A stretch of DNA of 64,000 nucleotides, taken from assembly GCA_903873585.1 (NCBI GenBank), contig CAIQOV010000037.1, forward strand, positions 62,001-126,000, written 5' to 3'. The first letter of the stretch is position 1, and each line of letters opens with the position of its first letter. Below, in pieces: positions 27,814 to 36,975 of this stretch. Position numbers and translations under genes: made by a program. The stretch comes from an uncultured Rhodobacterales bacterium. GTDB taxonomy: Bacteria; Pseudomonadota; Alphaproteobacteria; Rhodobacterales; Rhodobacteraceae. Below the pieces are notes generated by a model. That model was not told the origin of the DNA. It worked only from the letters and a program-made list of their open reading frames with translations, and did not search any database.

Positions 27814-29550
27814 ATGGCCCCCATCGAATTCAAGCGCGGCCGAGACGAGTTAGACGCGACGCGGCGCGATATGCGTGGCCTGTTCTTGGCCGCCTTTTTC
27901 TTTTCGATCTTCGTCAATCTTTTGATGCTGACCGGCCCGCTGTACATGCTGCAAGTCTATGACCGCGTGCTGGGCAGCCGATCAGAACCCACCCTTTGGG
28001 CTTTGTCGGCTTTGATGGCGGTGTTGTATCTGGCGATGGGCGTGCTGGATTATGCCCGTGGGCGCATCATGGCCCGCATCGGGGCAAACATGCAGCAAAA
28101 GCTGGACCGCAGGGTCTTTGCCGCTGCGATGAAGCGCATGGCTCTTGTGCCCAATGACCCCGCCGCCTTGGCCGCACAACGCGACCTTGAAGCGGTGCAA
28201 CGGCTGTGGGCCTCTCCGGTTCTGATTGCGCTGTTTGATATTCCTTGGGCCCCGATGTTTTTTGCCGCGATCTTTGTGTTTAACACGATGCTGGGCTGGT
28301 TGTCGGTGGCGGGCGGGGTGATTCTGGTCGTCGTCACCGTGATGAACCAAGCGATGACCAAAGCGCCCCTGCAAAAGGCCAGCGCATCAACCATGCGCGG
28401 CGAGCAACTGTCAGACGGCATCAAGCAAGAGGCAGAGGTGGTGCAAGCCCTTGGCATGACCACCGCCGCCTTTGACCGCTGGCAAGTGGCGCGCCGCTTG
28501 GGGCTAGAGCAAAGCATTGCAGCCTCTGATCTTGGCGGGGTCTTTGGAACGATTTCAAAGGTGTTTCGACAGTTCTTGCAATCGGCGATGCTGGGGGCAG
28601 GGGCCTATCTGGTCTTGAACAACGAAATGGGATCGGGCGCGATGATCACCGGTTCAATCCTGCTGGGCCGCGCCTTGCAGCCGATTGAAATGGTCATTGG
28701 TCAATGGGCCCTTGTCACCCGCGCGCAAGAAGGGCGCACACGCCTGTCAGAACTGCTGACCCGCGTGCAGCCTGAACCGCCCCACACCGAACTCCCCCGC
28801 CCCCGCGCCTTGCTAGAGGCGCAAAATCTAACCGTCGTGCCCCCAGGCGAAAGCCAAGCCGTGCTGCGGATGATCAACTTTCGGCTGGAACCGGGGCAGG
28901 CGATGGGCGTGATTGGGCCGTCAGGCGCTGGCAAATCCAGTCTGGCCCGTGCGTTGATTGGCGCGTGGAAACCCGCGGGCGGCAAGGTGCGGCTGGATGG
29001 GGCGGCACTTGACCAATACGATCCTGACCAGTTGGGCAGCTATATTGGCTATTTGCCACAACGCATCACGCTGTTTGATGGAACGATTGCCGAAAACATC
29101 GCCCGATTGCAGCAAAACCCTGACGGGGCCGCCGTCGTCGAAGCGGCGCGCAAAGCCGCAGCACATGAGATGATCACCAAACTGCCTGACGGCTATGACA
29201 CGCGCGTGCAGGCGCTGGGCGGCAGGCTTTCGGGCGGGCAGATCCAGCGCATCGGTCTGGCCCGCGCGCTTTTTGGCAACCCCGTGCTGTTGGTGCTGGA
29301 TGAACCGAACTCGAACCTTGATAACGACGGGTCGGTGGCGCTGAACCAAGCGATCCGCCAGATGAAAGAGGCGGGCTGTGCGGTTTTGATCATGGCGCAT
29401 CGGCCAGCGGCCATTCAGGAATGCGAAATGTTGTTGGTTTTGGAAGACGGCGCCCGCAGGGCCTTTGGCCCGCGCGATACCGTCTTAAAGGAAATGGTCA
29501 AGAACCATGCGGACATTGCCAAAACCCCAACGGCGGGGGGTGTCGCATGA
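27814..29550 (+). CDS. Type I secretion ABC transporter (permease/ATPase, PrtD-like)
   Basis: Inner-membrane ABC exporter of a type I secretion system, 578 residues. Five or six membrane helices lie in residues ~25-290, starting FLAAFFFSIFVNLLML. The ATPase domain (~330-555) has Walker A GPSGAGKSS, signature LSGGQIQRIGLARALFG, Walker B LLVLDEPNSNLD and H-loop MAHRP. No N-terminal C39-like domain is present, which fits the PrtD/HasD branch. It overlaps the HlyD-type adaptor gene as ATGA. No RTX substrate or TolC gene is seen in the window. Confidence 0.93.
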   Translation: MAPIEFKRGRDELDATRRDMRGLFLAAFFFSIFVNLLMLTGPLYMLQVYDRVLGSRSEPTLWALSALMAVLYLAMGVLDYARGRIMARIGANMQQKLDRRVFAAAMKRMALVPNDPAALAAQRDLEAVQRLWASPVLIALFDIPWAPMFFAAIFVFNTMLGWLSVAGGVILVVVTVMNQAMTKAPLQKASASTMRGEQLSDGIKQEAEVVQALGMTTAAFDRWQVARRLGLEQSIAASDLGGVFGTISKVFRQFLQSAMLGAGAYLVLNNEMGSGAMITGSILLGRALQPIEMVIGQWALVTRAQEGRTRLSELLTRVQPEPPHTELPRPRALLEAQNLTVVPPGESQAVLRMINFRLEPGQAMGVIGPSGAGKSSLARALIGAWKPAGGKVRLDGAALDQYDPDQLGSYIGYLPQRITLFDGTIAENIARLQQNPDGAAVVEAARKAAAHEMITKLPDGYDTRVQALGGRLSGGQIQRIGLARALFGNPVLLVLDEPNSNLDNDGSVALNQAIRQMKEAGCAVLIMAHRPAAIQECEMLLVLEDGARRAFGPRDTVLKEMVKNHADIAKTPTAGGVA

Positions 29551-30992
29551 CGCAATCTTCGGCCGATAACGGCCAAAACCCCGCCGAACCGCAAGCCGAT
29601 AACGCAGCTGTTCCCGCCACGGTTGCGGCCACCGCCTTGACCAAAGTCGCACAAACCGCGCTGTCAAAGCGCGTCTTGCCCCCTCAACCCGCGCCCAACC
29701 CTGCGGCATGGTCGGCACGCCAGCCGATCTGGACGGGGATTGTCACCGTTGCCCTGCTTATCGCCTTTTTCGGCGGCTGGGGGATGATGACCACGATTTC
29801 CGGCGCGGTCGTCGCCCCCGGCGTGGTTCAGGTGGAACAAAACCGCCAAGTCGTGCAGCACCCTGACGGCGGTGTCGTCGCTGAAATCGCCGTGCAAGAG
29901 GCGCAGACGGTGCAAGCGGGCGACTTGTTGATCAGGCTTGATGGCACCCAGATCAAAGCCAGCTTGGCGATTGTCGAAGGCCAATTGTTCGACGCGATGG
30001 CCCGCAAAGCACGGCTAGAGGCCGAGCGTGACGATTTGACCAACCTAAGCTTTCCCGCCGAACTGACTGACCTTGCCGCCACCCGCCCCGATGTCGCCGA
30101 ACAGATTGAAGGGCAAAAGCGCCTTTTTGTCGCCCGTTTGGAAACCCAAACAGCGCAGATCGACCAGTTGGGCCAACGGCTGGAACAAATCGCCTCGCAA
30201 ACGCAGGGGATCGCGTCGCAGATGGCCTCGATCGCCGACCAGATCGCGTTGCTGCAACCCGAAATCGCCGATCAGCAAACCTTGCTGAATAAGGGCCTTT
30301 CCCAATCGGCCCGCCTGATGGATTTGAAGCGCGAAGTGGCGCGGTTGGATGGGAACAAGGGCGAGATGCAGTCAAACCTCGCACAGGCCGAAGGCAAGGC
30401 CACCGAAACCAAGTTGCAGATCCTGCAAATAAAGTCGGCGCGGCGTGAAGATGCCAACGCTCAGTTGCGCGATATGGGCGACAAAACGCTGGAACTGGCC
30501 GAACGCCGCCGCGCTTTAAGCGAACAGGTCAACCGGTTGGAAATTCGTGCACCGGTTTCGGGCATTGTGCTAGGGTTGACGGTGACAACTCCGCATTCGG
30601 TGATCCGACCGGCTGATCCGATCTTGTACATCATCCCGCAAGATCGCCCGCTGATTATCATCGCGCAAATCCCGCCGATTCACATTGATGAAGTGCATGT
30701 GGGCCAAGAAGTGCGGGTGTCGTTCGCCGCCTTTTCTGCCCGCACCACGCCGCAGTTGGTGGGCAAACTGACGACGATTTCCGCCGATGCCTTGACCGAT
30801 CAGGCCAGCCACCAAAGCTTTTATCGGGCCGAGATTACGCTGGAAGCGGGCGAAATGGCCAAGCTGAAAGACAATAAGCTGGTGCCGGGGATGCCGGTGC
30901 AGGCCTATATTGGCACGGGCGACCGCACGCCGATGGCCTATCTGCTCAAGCCCTTCACCGATTACTTCCACATGGCGATGCGAGAGAACTAA
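29547..30992 (+). CDS. HlyD family type I secretion periplasmic adaptor
   Basis: Membrane-fusion partner of the preceding ABC exporter, 481 residues. It has an Ala/Pro-rich cytoplasmic N-terminus (~60 residues, longer than usual), one membrane helix (TGIVTVALLIAFFGGWGMM), then a lipoyl half (QHPDGGVVAEIAVQEAQTVQ), a long coiled coil (~160-350, rich in Gln/Ala/Leu) and the second lipoyl half plus beta-barrel (RAPVSGIVLGLTV, LIIIAQIPPIHIDEVHVGQ). The C-terminus AYLLKPFTDYFHMAMREN is typical of the family. It starts at ATG 29547, inside the ABC gene's stop. Confidence 0.93.
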   Translation: MTQSSADNGQNPAEPQADNAAVPATVAATALTKVAQTALSKRVLPPQPAPNPAAWSARQPIWTGIVTVALLIAFFGGWGMMTTISGAVVAPGVVQVEQNRQVVQHPDGGVVAEIAVQEAQTVQAGDLLIRLDGTQIKASLAIVEGQLFDAMARKARLEAERDDLTNLSFPAELTDLAATRPDVAEQIEGQKRLFVARLETQTAQIDQLGQRLEQIASQTQGIASQMASIADQIALLQPEIADQQTLLNKGLSQSARLMDLKREVARLDGNKGEMQSNLAQAEGKATETKLQILQIKSARREDANAQLRDMGDKTLELAERRRALSEQVNRLEIRAPVSGIVLGLTVTTPHSVIRPADPILYIIPQDRPLIIIAQIPPIHIDEVHVGQEVRVSFAAFSARTTPQLVGKLTTISADALTDQASHQSFYRAEITLEAGEMAKLKDNKLVPGMPVQAYIGTGDRTPMAYLLKPFTDYFHMAMREN

Positions 30993-31076
30993 ACGCCCCA
31001 AGCGCTGTCTTTACCCTGTCATGGCCAGGGCGTAGCCTGCCGCCAATCTGCGCCACACCTTTTTTCCGGAGGAATC

Positions 31077-31541
31077 ATGTCCGCCATCGAAACCCGCCTG
31101 ACAGCCCTTGGCGTCACCCTGCCTGATGCCCCCGCGCCTGCGGCGAACTACGTGCCTTTTGTGCAGGTGGGAACCCAAGTCTATATCTCGGGCCAGATCA
31201 GCCGTGATGCGGGCGGCGGGTTGATCACCGGCAAACTGGGGGCCAACATGGATGTGGCGCAGGGGGCCGAAGCGGCCAAAACCTGTGCAATTGCGCTGCT
31301 GGCGCAGTTGAAAGCGGCCTGTGGCGGTGATTTGGGCCGTGTGGTGCGGGCGGTGAAGCTGGTGGGCTTTGTAAACTCTACCGCTGACTTTGTTGACCAG
31401 CCCAAGGTGATCAACGGCGCATCAGATTTTCTGGTTGCCGCCATGGGCGAAGCGGGCCGTCATGCCCGCTCTGCCGTGTCAGCCGCAGCCTTGCCTTTGG
31501 GCGTGGCCGTCGAAATCGAAGCCATATTCGAGGTGCGCTAA
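31077..31541 (+). CDS. RidA family protein (YjgF-like)
   Basis: A 154-residue member of the YjgF/YER057c/UK114 fold. Classic RidA hydrolyses reactive enamine/imine intermediates from PLP enzymes. The family core is seen in YVPFVQVGTQVYISGQIS, GEAGRHARSAVSAAALPLGVAVEIEAIFEV. The Arg in ARSAV occupies the usual substrate-binding position. The length fits the longer, RutC/TdcF-distant subgroup rather than the ~130-residue archetype. It has a GGAGG ribosome site and lies 85 bases after the HlyD-like gene. Confidence 0.88.
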   Translation: MSAIETRLTALGVTLPDAPAPAANYVPFVQVGTQVYISGQISRDAGGGLITGKLGANMDVAQGAEAAKTCAIALLAQLKAACGGDLGRVVRAVKLVGFVNSTADFVDQPKVINGASDFLVAAMGEAGRHARSAVSAAALPLGVAVEIEAIFEVR

Positions 31542-31542
31542 G

Positions 31543-32310
31543 GTGCGCGCCCCGCTGCCCGCCGCATTTCTGCGCAGCCCCATCGCCCACCGCGCCCTGC
31601 ATGACCGCGCAAGGCGGCGCATTGAAAACTCGGCCTCGGCCATCCGCGCGGCGCGGGCTGCGGGCTACGGGATAGAGATTGACCTGCAACTGTCGGCAGA
31701 CGGTGTTGCCATGGTGTTTCATGACGAAGATTTGGGCCGCTTGACCGGCGAAGCAGGCCCTTTGAACGCCCGAAGCGCTGCCGAACTTGGCCGCATCAAG
31801 CTGACAGGGTCGGATGACACGATCCCAACCTTTGCTCAAGTTCTGTCGCTGATCGGCGGGGCCGTGCCTTTGCTGGTTGAGATGAAGGACCAAACCCTGA
31901 CCATGTCGCAAACCGATGGCCGGTTAGAGCAAGCCACCGCCCGCGATCTTGAAAGCTATTCCGGCGAAGTGGCGCTGATGTCGTTCAACCCCCATTCGGT
32001 CGCCCATATGGCACGCCTGTGCCCAACCCGCCCGCGCGGGCTGACCACCTCTGCCTATGGCGAGGATTGGGCCCCGCTTAGTGCCGCCACCTGTGACATT
32101 CTGCGCGAGATTCCCGATTACGACCGCACCTTATCGTCGTTCATCAGCCACGAGGCGCATGATCTTTCGCGCCCGCGCGTGGCCGACCTGAAAGCCCAAG
32201 GCGCTGCGATCTTGTGTTGGACGATTCGCGCGCCCGAAGCAGAGGCTGACGCGCGCAAAATCGCCGATAACATCACCTTTGAAGGCTACGCCGCCCCGTT
32301 CCCCGCTTGA
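31543..32310 (+). CDS. Glycerophosphodiester phosphodiesterase family protein
   Basis: GDPD fold enzyme of 255 residues, expected to hydrolyse glycerophosphodiesters to glycerol-3-phosphate and an alcohol. IAHRALHDRARRRIENSASAI contains the catalytic His and the ENT-like metal site (ENS here), and IEIDLQLSADGVAMVFHDEDLGRLT carries the Glu-x-Asp pair and the second His. PLLVEMKDQ supplies the later Glu. The start is GTG at 31543, one base after the ridA stop, so co-transcription with it is likely. There is no signal peptide, so it is cytosolic. Confidence 0.9.
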   Translation: MRAPLPAAFLRSPIAHRALHDRARRRIENSASAIRAARAAGYGIEIDLQLSADGVAMVFHDEDLGRLTGEAGPLNARSAAELGRIKLTGSDDTIPTFAQVLSLIGGAVPLLVEMKDQTLTMSQTDGRLEQATARDLESYSGEVALMSFNPHSVAHMARLCPTRPRGLTTSAYGEDWAPLSAATCDILREIPDYDRTLSSFISHEAHDLSRPRVADLKAQGAAILCWTIRAPEAEADARKIADNITFEGYAAPFPA

Positions 32311-32355
32311 CCCTAGCCCGCCCCGCGCCATCATCCCGTGCAATGGGAGTCGCGG

Positions 32356-33516
32356 ATGACCTATGAAATAGCCCTGCTTGACGGGATGGCCGAAATCAGC
32401 GCCGCCGATTGGGACAAGTTGGCCAACCCCCAAGGTGGGGTGCCAGTTGACCCTTTCACCACGCACCGCTTTTTGCTGGCGCTGGATCGGTCGCGTTCAA
32501 CTGGCAAGGGCAGCGGGTGGCAAACGCGGCCCTTGGTGCTGTACCAAGACGGCGCGCCGGTGGCGGCGATGCCGCTTTATGTCAAATCCAACAGCCAAGG
32601 CGAGTATATCTTTGACCACGGCTGGGCCGAGGCGTTGGAAAATGCAGGCGGCAGCTACTACCCCAAGTTGCAATCCGCCGTGCCCTTTACCCCCGCCACA
32701 GGCCGCCGCTTTCTGGGCGATGCCACTTTGGCCCCGCTGCTGCTGGATGCGGCGATTGGGTTGACCAAGGATAACGGCCTGTCATCCTTGCACATCACCT
32801 TTTGCACCGGCGATGAGGCTGCGGCCCTAGTAGGCCACCAAGGCACGCTGCACCGCATCACACAGCAATTTCACTGGGAAAACAACGGCTACGCCAGCTT
32901 TGATGCCTTTCTGGCCGACCTATCCTCGCGCAAGCGCAAGATGATTCGCAAAGAGCGCGAAACGGCGCAGGGCCACGGCCTGACGATCCGCACCCTGACG
33001 GGCGATGACATTCTGCCCGAACATTGGGACGCGATGTGGGTGTTTTACCAAGACACCGGCAGCCGCAAATGGGGTACGCCCTACCTGACCCGCGCCTTTT
33101 TTGACGAGTTGCACGACACAATGCGCACCGATGCGCTGCTGTGCCTGGCGTTTGACGGTAACCGTGCCGTGGCAGGGGCGTTGAATTTCATCGGCCGCAA
33201 CACGCTTTTTGGCCGCTATTGGGGCTGCGTTGAAAATTATTCCTGTCTGCATTTCGAACTGTGCTACTATCAGGCGATCGACTGGGCCATCACCCACGGG
33301 TTGCAACGGGTGGAAGCCGGCGCGCAGGGCGAACACAAATTGGCGCGTGGCTATCTGCCAACGCCGGTGCATTCGCTGCACTTTCTGACCGACCCTGCCT
33401 TTGCCAGTGCCGTGGCGCGCTATCTTGACCAAGAACGCCGCGCGGTAGACCAAGAGATAGAGGTGCTGACCGCCTACGGCCCCTTTCGCAAGACGCAGCA
33501 AGACGAAAAAGATTAA
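32356..33516 (+). CDS. FemAB-like GNAT protein (COG3146 type)
   Basis: A 386-residue protein with two GNAT-like halves, resembling the COG3146 'predicted N-acyltransferase' family related to FemAB peptidyl transferases. Features are YVKSNSQGEYIFDHGWAEA, YYPKLQSAVPFTPATGRR, FLADLSSRKRKMIRKERE and GVQ-like GLQRVEAGAQGEHKLARGY. The substrate is unknown. ATG 32356 is preceded by GGGAGT; the frame also opens at GTG 32338, which lacks a ribosome site. It is followed 18 bases later by the PCD gene. Confidence 0.85.
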   Translation: MTYEIALLDGMAEISAADWDKLANPQGGVPVDPFTTHRFLLALDRSRSTGKGSGWQTRPLVLYQDGAPVAAMPLYVKSNSQGEYIFDHGWAEALENAGGSYYPKLQSAVPFTPATGRRFLGDATLAPLLLDAAIGLTKDNGLSSLHITFCTGDEAAALVGHQGTLHRITQQFHWENNGYASFDAFLADLSSRKRKMIRKERETAQGHGLTIRTLTGDDILPEHWDAMWVFYQDTGSRKWGTPYLTRAFFDELHDTMRTDALLCLAFDGNRAVAGALNFIGRNTLFGRYWGCVENYSCLHFELCYYQAIDWAITHGLQRVEAGAQGEHKLARGYLPTPVHSLHFLTDPAFASAVARYLDQERRAVDQEIEVLTAYGPFRKTQQDEKD

Positions 33517-33534
33517 CCTTGAAAGGCCCGCCCC

Positions 33535-33894
33535 ATGGCAAACCTGCTGACCCAAGCCGAACGCACCGCCGCGCTGCCCGCTTTGGGTGATGCAGGTTGG
33601 GGCGCTGTGCCCGACCGCGATGCCATTCGCAAAGTGTGGAAGTTCAAAAGCTTTATCGAGGCTTGGGGTTTCATGTCACGCGCCGCCCTGATTGCTGAAA
33701 AGTTGAACCACCATCCTGAATGGTCGAATGTTTACAACGTGGTAGATGTCACGCTAACCACGCATGATTGCCATGGCCTTTCCGCGCTTGATCTTGATCT
33801 GGCCACCCGCCTAGACAAGCTAGCGCCAGACGCCACGATCCAACGCGACCATTCGCAGCCGATCACCTGCCTTTGCCAAGAGCGCGCGGGTTAA
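33535..33894 (+). CDS. phhB: Pterin-4a-carbinolamine dehydratase
   Basis: Dehydrates 4a-hydroxytetrahydrobiopterin, recycling the cofactor of aromatic hydroxylases, and sometimes acts as a moonlighting factor. It has 119 residues, slightly longer than the ~100-residue archetype. FKSFIEAWGFMSRAALIAEKLNHHPEWSNVYN holds the catalytic His pair, and VTLTTHDCHGLSALD the third conserved His. No phenylalanine hydroxylase gene is nearby. Its stop overlaps the convergent sulfotransferase stop in TTAA. Confidence 0.93.
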   Translation: MANLLTQAERTAALPALGDAGWGAVPDRDAIRKVWKFKSFIEAWGFMSRAALIAEKLNHHPEWSNVYNVVDVTLTTHDCHGLSALDLDLATRLDKLAPDATIQRDHSQPITCLCQERAG

Positions 33895-35693
33895 TCTTGC
33901 CCGAAATGCGCTTTTAGCGGGGCCAGATACTGGTCAAACGCGCGCCATTTTTTGCTGCTGCCCTGATAAATGCCTGACCTGACCTGCCGCAAAGATGCCG
34001 TTTGCACGGCGCGGCGGTTGTCTTGTGGGGAAAGGCAGGCGGGGTCGAATGGCAGGCCACAATAGTCTAGCGCAGCGCGGATAACGGGTTCGGGCGTGCG
34101 CGTTAGGGCTTCGTAATCGACATCCATAAAGCCCTGCGGATAGGCATCACGCCAATCGGCCATCATCTTTTCATACAGGTCGTAATAAGCCATCGTATCT
34201 TGCAGATTATGGGCATAGCCGATCGTGGTATGCGTGAAATAGGTCTTATAAACCGACCAGCATACCGCCACAGGATCGCGGCGCATGTGCAAGATCCGCG
34301 CCTCGGGGAAGGCTTTTTGGATCAGGCCAATGAAGCGAAAATTGGCGGGCAGTTTATCAACCACCACCGGTTGCGTGCCGGGTTCGTCATTTAGCGCCGC
34401 CAAATAGCCCTCGCGGATGCGGGCTAAGGCGGCTTCATCCAAGGGGCCTGCGGGCGTGTTGGTCAATTCGGTGGCAATCAAGCGCGGCAACACTTCCAAC
34501 TCGCCTGCGCCGTGCACCTGCGGGTGGCTGGACAGGATCTGTTCCATCAAAGTCGTGCCCGAACGCATCATTCCCAGCACAAACAACGGCCTGCGCTTGG
34601 CGGGGGCGGGGTGAATAGCGGGGCCGGCAGGGGCAAAGCGTTGCAGCAGTTCGGCAAACAAAACGCGGTCTGTTTCAATGCTGTAATTTGCCTGTGCGGC
34701 GCGCAGATCGTTGCCCTTTTTCAAATGGGCAAAGGCGGTGTCAAAATCGCCGAAATCCTCATAGGCTTTCGCTAAACCAAAGTGCAAAGGTGCTTGTTCA
34801 TCAACGGCCAAGGTCGGATCATTGGCCAAAGCGACCATTGTCGCAACCAGCGGATCATCGGGGGTAAAATCTTTCGCACGGCTTAGGTTGTAAAAGCTTT
34901 TGGTCGAGCGCGGTGCGATGTTCAGCGCCATTTCAAATTCGGCAATGGCCTCGGCCACCAAACCCTTCGCCAAAAGGATATTGCCCAAAATCCCCCGCGC
35001 TTGGCCATTGTTCGGCGCGCTGGCCAATATACCGCGCAGGGGGGCTTCGGCTTGGTCAAGCTTGTTCAGTTTAAACAGGCTTGCCGATTTTCCCATGATC
35101 GCCGAAACGTCAGCGGGCGCGAAATCAAGGTAGCGGGTGAAGCTGTCTATCGCTTCGCTATCGCGTTCGGCCAAGGCCAAAAGGCGGCCTTTGATCAGCA
35201 AGGCTTTCGGCAGATCGGGCGAATGTTTCAACAGATCGTCCAGCGCGTCTATCGCTTGGGGTATTTTATCCGCGTCGTGCAGGGCGGTGGCAAGGTTGAA
35301 ACTCGCCTCAACATATTTCGGGTCTAGTTTCAGCGCCAAGCGCAGATGTTTGACGGCGGCAGGATATAGCCCCGCCTCTAGCAAAGCGCCGCCCAAAACG
35401 CCCTGCGCCCAAGGGCTGTTGGGGTTCAGTTGCACGCTGGCCGCGATTTCTTCAATCGCTGCCTCTAGCCCCACGCTGCGGGTGCGTTGGAAATGGTCCA
35501 TCTGCGGTGCGCCAAAGGGGCGCGGCGGCAGGCGGGTGGCTGCGGCTTGCGCTTCGGCCAGCTGGTCCATCAGGCGGGCGTTGGCGGGAAACTTTTCCAG
35601 CGCCGTCAATATCGACACGCGGGCGGCAGCGGCGCGGCCTGCTTTGATGTCAGCCTTGGCACCACGCAGCAGTTTGTCGATGTTAAAGCTCAT
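33891..35693 (-). CDS. TPR repeat protein with C-terminal sulfotransferase domain
   Basis: A 600-residue fusion. Residues ~10-330 form tetratricopeptide repeats (for example NSPWAQGVLGGALLEAGLYPAAVKHL is one unit). Residues ~355-590 form a sulfotransferase domain with the PAPS 5'-phosphosulfate loop FVLGMMRSGTTLMEQIL and the 3'-phosphate region ARILHMRRDPVAVCWSVYKTYF. Similar fusions are frequent in Rhodobacteraceae and resemble tyrosylprotein sulfotransferases. The acceptor is unknown, probably protein or a glycan. There is no signal peptide. Confidence 0.9.
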   Translation of the reverse strand: MSFNIDKLLRGAKADIKAGRAAAARVSILTALEKFPANARLMDQLAEAQAAATRLPPRPFGAPQMDHFQRTRSVGLEAAIEEIAASVQLNPNSPWAQGVLGGALLEAGLYPAAVKHLRLALKLDPKYVEASFNLATALHDADKIPQAIDALDDLLKHSPDLPKALLIKGRLLALAERDSEAIDSFTRYLDFAPADVSAIMGKSASLFKLNKLDQAEAPLRGILASAPNNGQARGILGNILLAKGLVAEAIAEFEMALNIAPRSTKSFYNLSRAKDFTPDDPLVATMVALANDPTLAVDEQAPLHFGLAKAYEDFGDFDTAFAHLKKGNDLRAAQANYSIETDRVLFAELLQRFAPAGPAIHPAPAKRRPLFVLGMMRSGTTLMEQILSSHPQVHGAGELEVLPRLIATELTNTPAGPLDEAALARIREGYLAALNDEPGTQPVVVDKLPANFRFIGLIQKAFPEARILHMRRDPVAVCWSVYKTYFTHTTIGYAHNLQDTMAYYDLYEKMMADWRDAYPQGFMDVDYEALTRTPEPVIRAALDYCGLPFDPACLSPQDNRRAVQTASLRQVRSGIYQGSSKKWRAFDQYLAPLKAHFGQD

Positions 35694-35818
35694 GATAAGA
35701 CTTTCGTTGGTTGGCCCTTTCTACTTGGCGGCCCTTGCGACATCAAGGCGCGCGCCCTTTCGCACCCTTTCCTTTTGCCGCTTTGCGTGATTCTGTGGGC
35801 GCAAAGCAAAGGTGGCCC

Positions 35819-36472
35819 ATGTCTCTGATCGAAATTCGCATGCGCCTTGATGCGGCCTTGGCCGCCGCTGGCCGCGCGCAAGGGTCTGTGACCCTGTTGG
35901 CCGTGTCTAAGTTGCAGCCCGATGCCAAGGTGTTGGCGGCGCTGCAAGCGGGCCAGCGCGATTTTGGCGAGAATTATGTGCAGGAATCCGCTACCAAGTG
36001 GCCCGCTTTTCGCGACCAGTTTCTTGATGCCAAAGTGCATATGATCGGCCCGTTGCAGACCAACAAGGCCAAGCAAGCCGTTGAACTGTTTGACGCGATC
36101 CACACGCTTGACCGCGCATCTTTGGCTGAAAAGCTGGCGAAACTGGCGCAAGCGCGGGGGCAATGCCCTGCGCTGTTCGTGCAGGTGAATACCGGAGAAG
36201 AGCCGCAAAAAGCCGGTATCCTGCCCGCTGGCTTGGATGATTTCGTCAAAGCCTGCCACGCGATGGACTTGCGGCCGCAGGGCCTGATGTGCATTCCCCC
36301 CGACGGCCAAGACCCTGCGCCGCATTTTACGATGCTGGCCGATATGGCCGCGCGTCACGGCCTGTCTGGCCTGTCGATGGGCATGAGTAGCGATTTTGAA
36401 CTGGCGATTGCTTTGGGGGCGACCCATGTGCGGGTCGGCTCGGCCATTTTTGGCGCGCGTCCCAGCGCCTAA
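35819..36472 (+). CDS. yggS: YggS family PLP-binding protein
   Basis: PLP homeostasis protein (PLPBP/YggS), 217 residues, a single TIM-barrel domain without known catalysis. The PLP Lys is in LLAVSKLQPDAKVLAAL. FGENYVQESATKW and HMIGPLQTNKAKQAVELFD are signature segments, and LSMGMSSDFELAIALGATHVRVGSAIFG binds the phosphate. ATG 35819 fits the family start; the upstream part of the frame is not coding. It is convergent with the L,D-transpeptidase gene, sharing CTAA. Confidence 0.95.
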   Translation: MSLIEIRMRLDAALAAAGRAQGSVTLLAVSKLQPDAKVLAALQAGQRDFGENYVQESATKWPAFRDQFLDAKVHMIGPLQTNKAKQAVELFDAIHTLDRASLAEKLAKLAQARGQCPALFVQVNTGEEPQKAGILPAGLDDFVKACHAMDLRPQGLMCIPPDGQDPAPHFTMLADMAARHGLSGLSMGMSSDFELAIALGATHVRVGSAIFGARPSA

Positions 36473-36975
36473 GGAAAGCGCACGATCAAACGGCTTTGCG
36501 GACGCAACCGCTGCGCAATCCACAGTAAATCTGGCGCAGCAAAGGCGATGCAGCCCGCCGTGGGCGCGCAGGGTCTGCGCCATCGGTGCAGGAATATCGC
36601 CGAACCGCGACCGGGGATCGAAAAGGGCCAGTTCCAGTCGGTGATCAGCACCAGATCATATTGCGGATCAGCGCGGCGCAGGTGTTCGTGCGAAAAGCTA
36701 TGTGGCGCGCGCACCATCAGGTTGTAATCGGGGTCGCGCACATCGTCTGACCACAGGTCCATCGGCCCGATGGGCAGCGCCCAATCGGTGGGCCGCGCCA
36801 TGCGGTCGGGCCGGTACAGCATGCCGACAATCCGGTGAATGCCCGCAGGTGTGCCGCCGTCCCCCTCGCGTTTGCGCTCTGCCGCGACCACGCCGCCGCG
36901 CCCGATGGTGCAGGCAAAGCGGCGGCCCTTAAAGCGCAGGCCGGTGGGGGTTAGCACCATGTCTAAGGGTTTCAT
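36469..36975 (-). CDS. L,D-transpeptidase (YkuD) family protein
   Basis: A 168-residue protein made of a YkuD catalytic domain only. The active-site Cys is in PCAPTAGCIAFAAPDL, with the upstream His in GSAIFLHRWRR. In the family this domain makes 3-3 peptidoglycan cross-links or attaches lipoproteins. I see no signal peptide or membrane segment, so export is not explained. ATG 36975 overlaps the ribA stop by four bases, so the two genes are coupled. The longer frame to 37077 is inside ribA and unlikely. Confidence 0.85.
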   Translation of the reverse strand: MKPLDMVLTPTGLRFKGRRFACTIGRGGVVAAERKREGDGGTPAGIHRIVGMLYRPDRMARPTDWALPIGPMDLWSDDVRDPDYNLMVRAPHSFSHEHLRRADPQYDLVLITDWNWPFSIPGRGSAIFLHRWRRPCAPTAGCIAFAAPDLLWIAQRLRPQSRLIVRFP

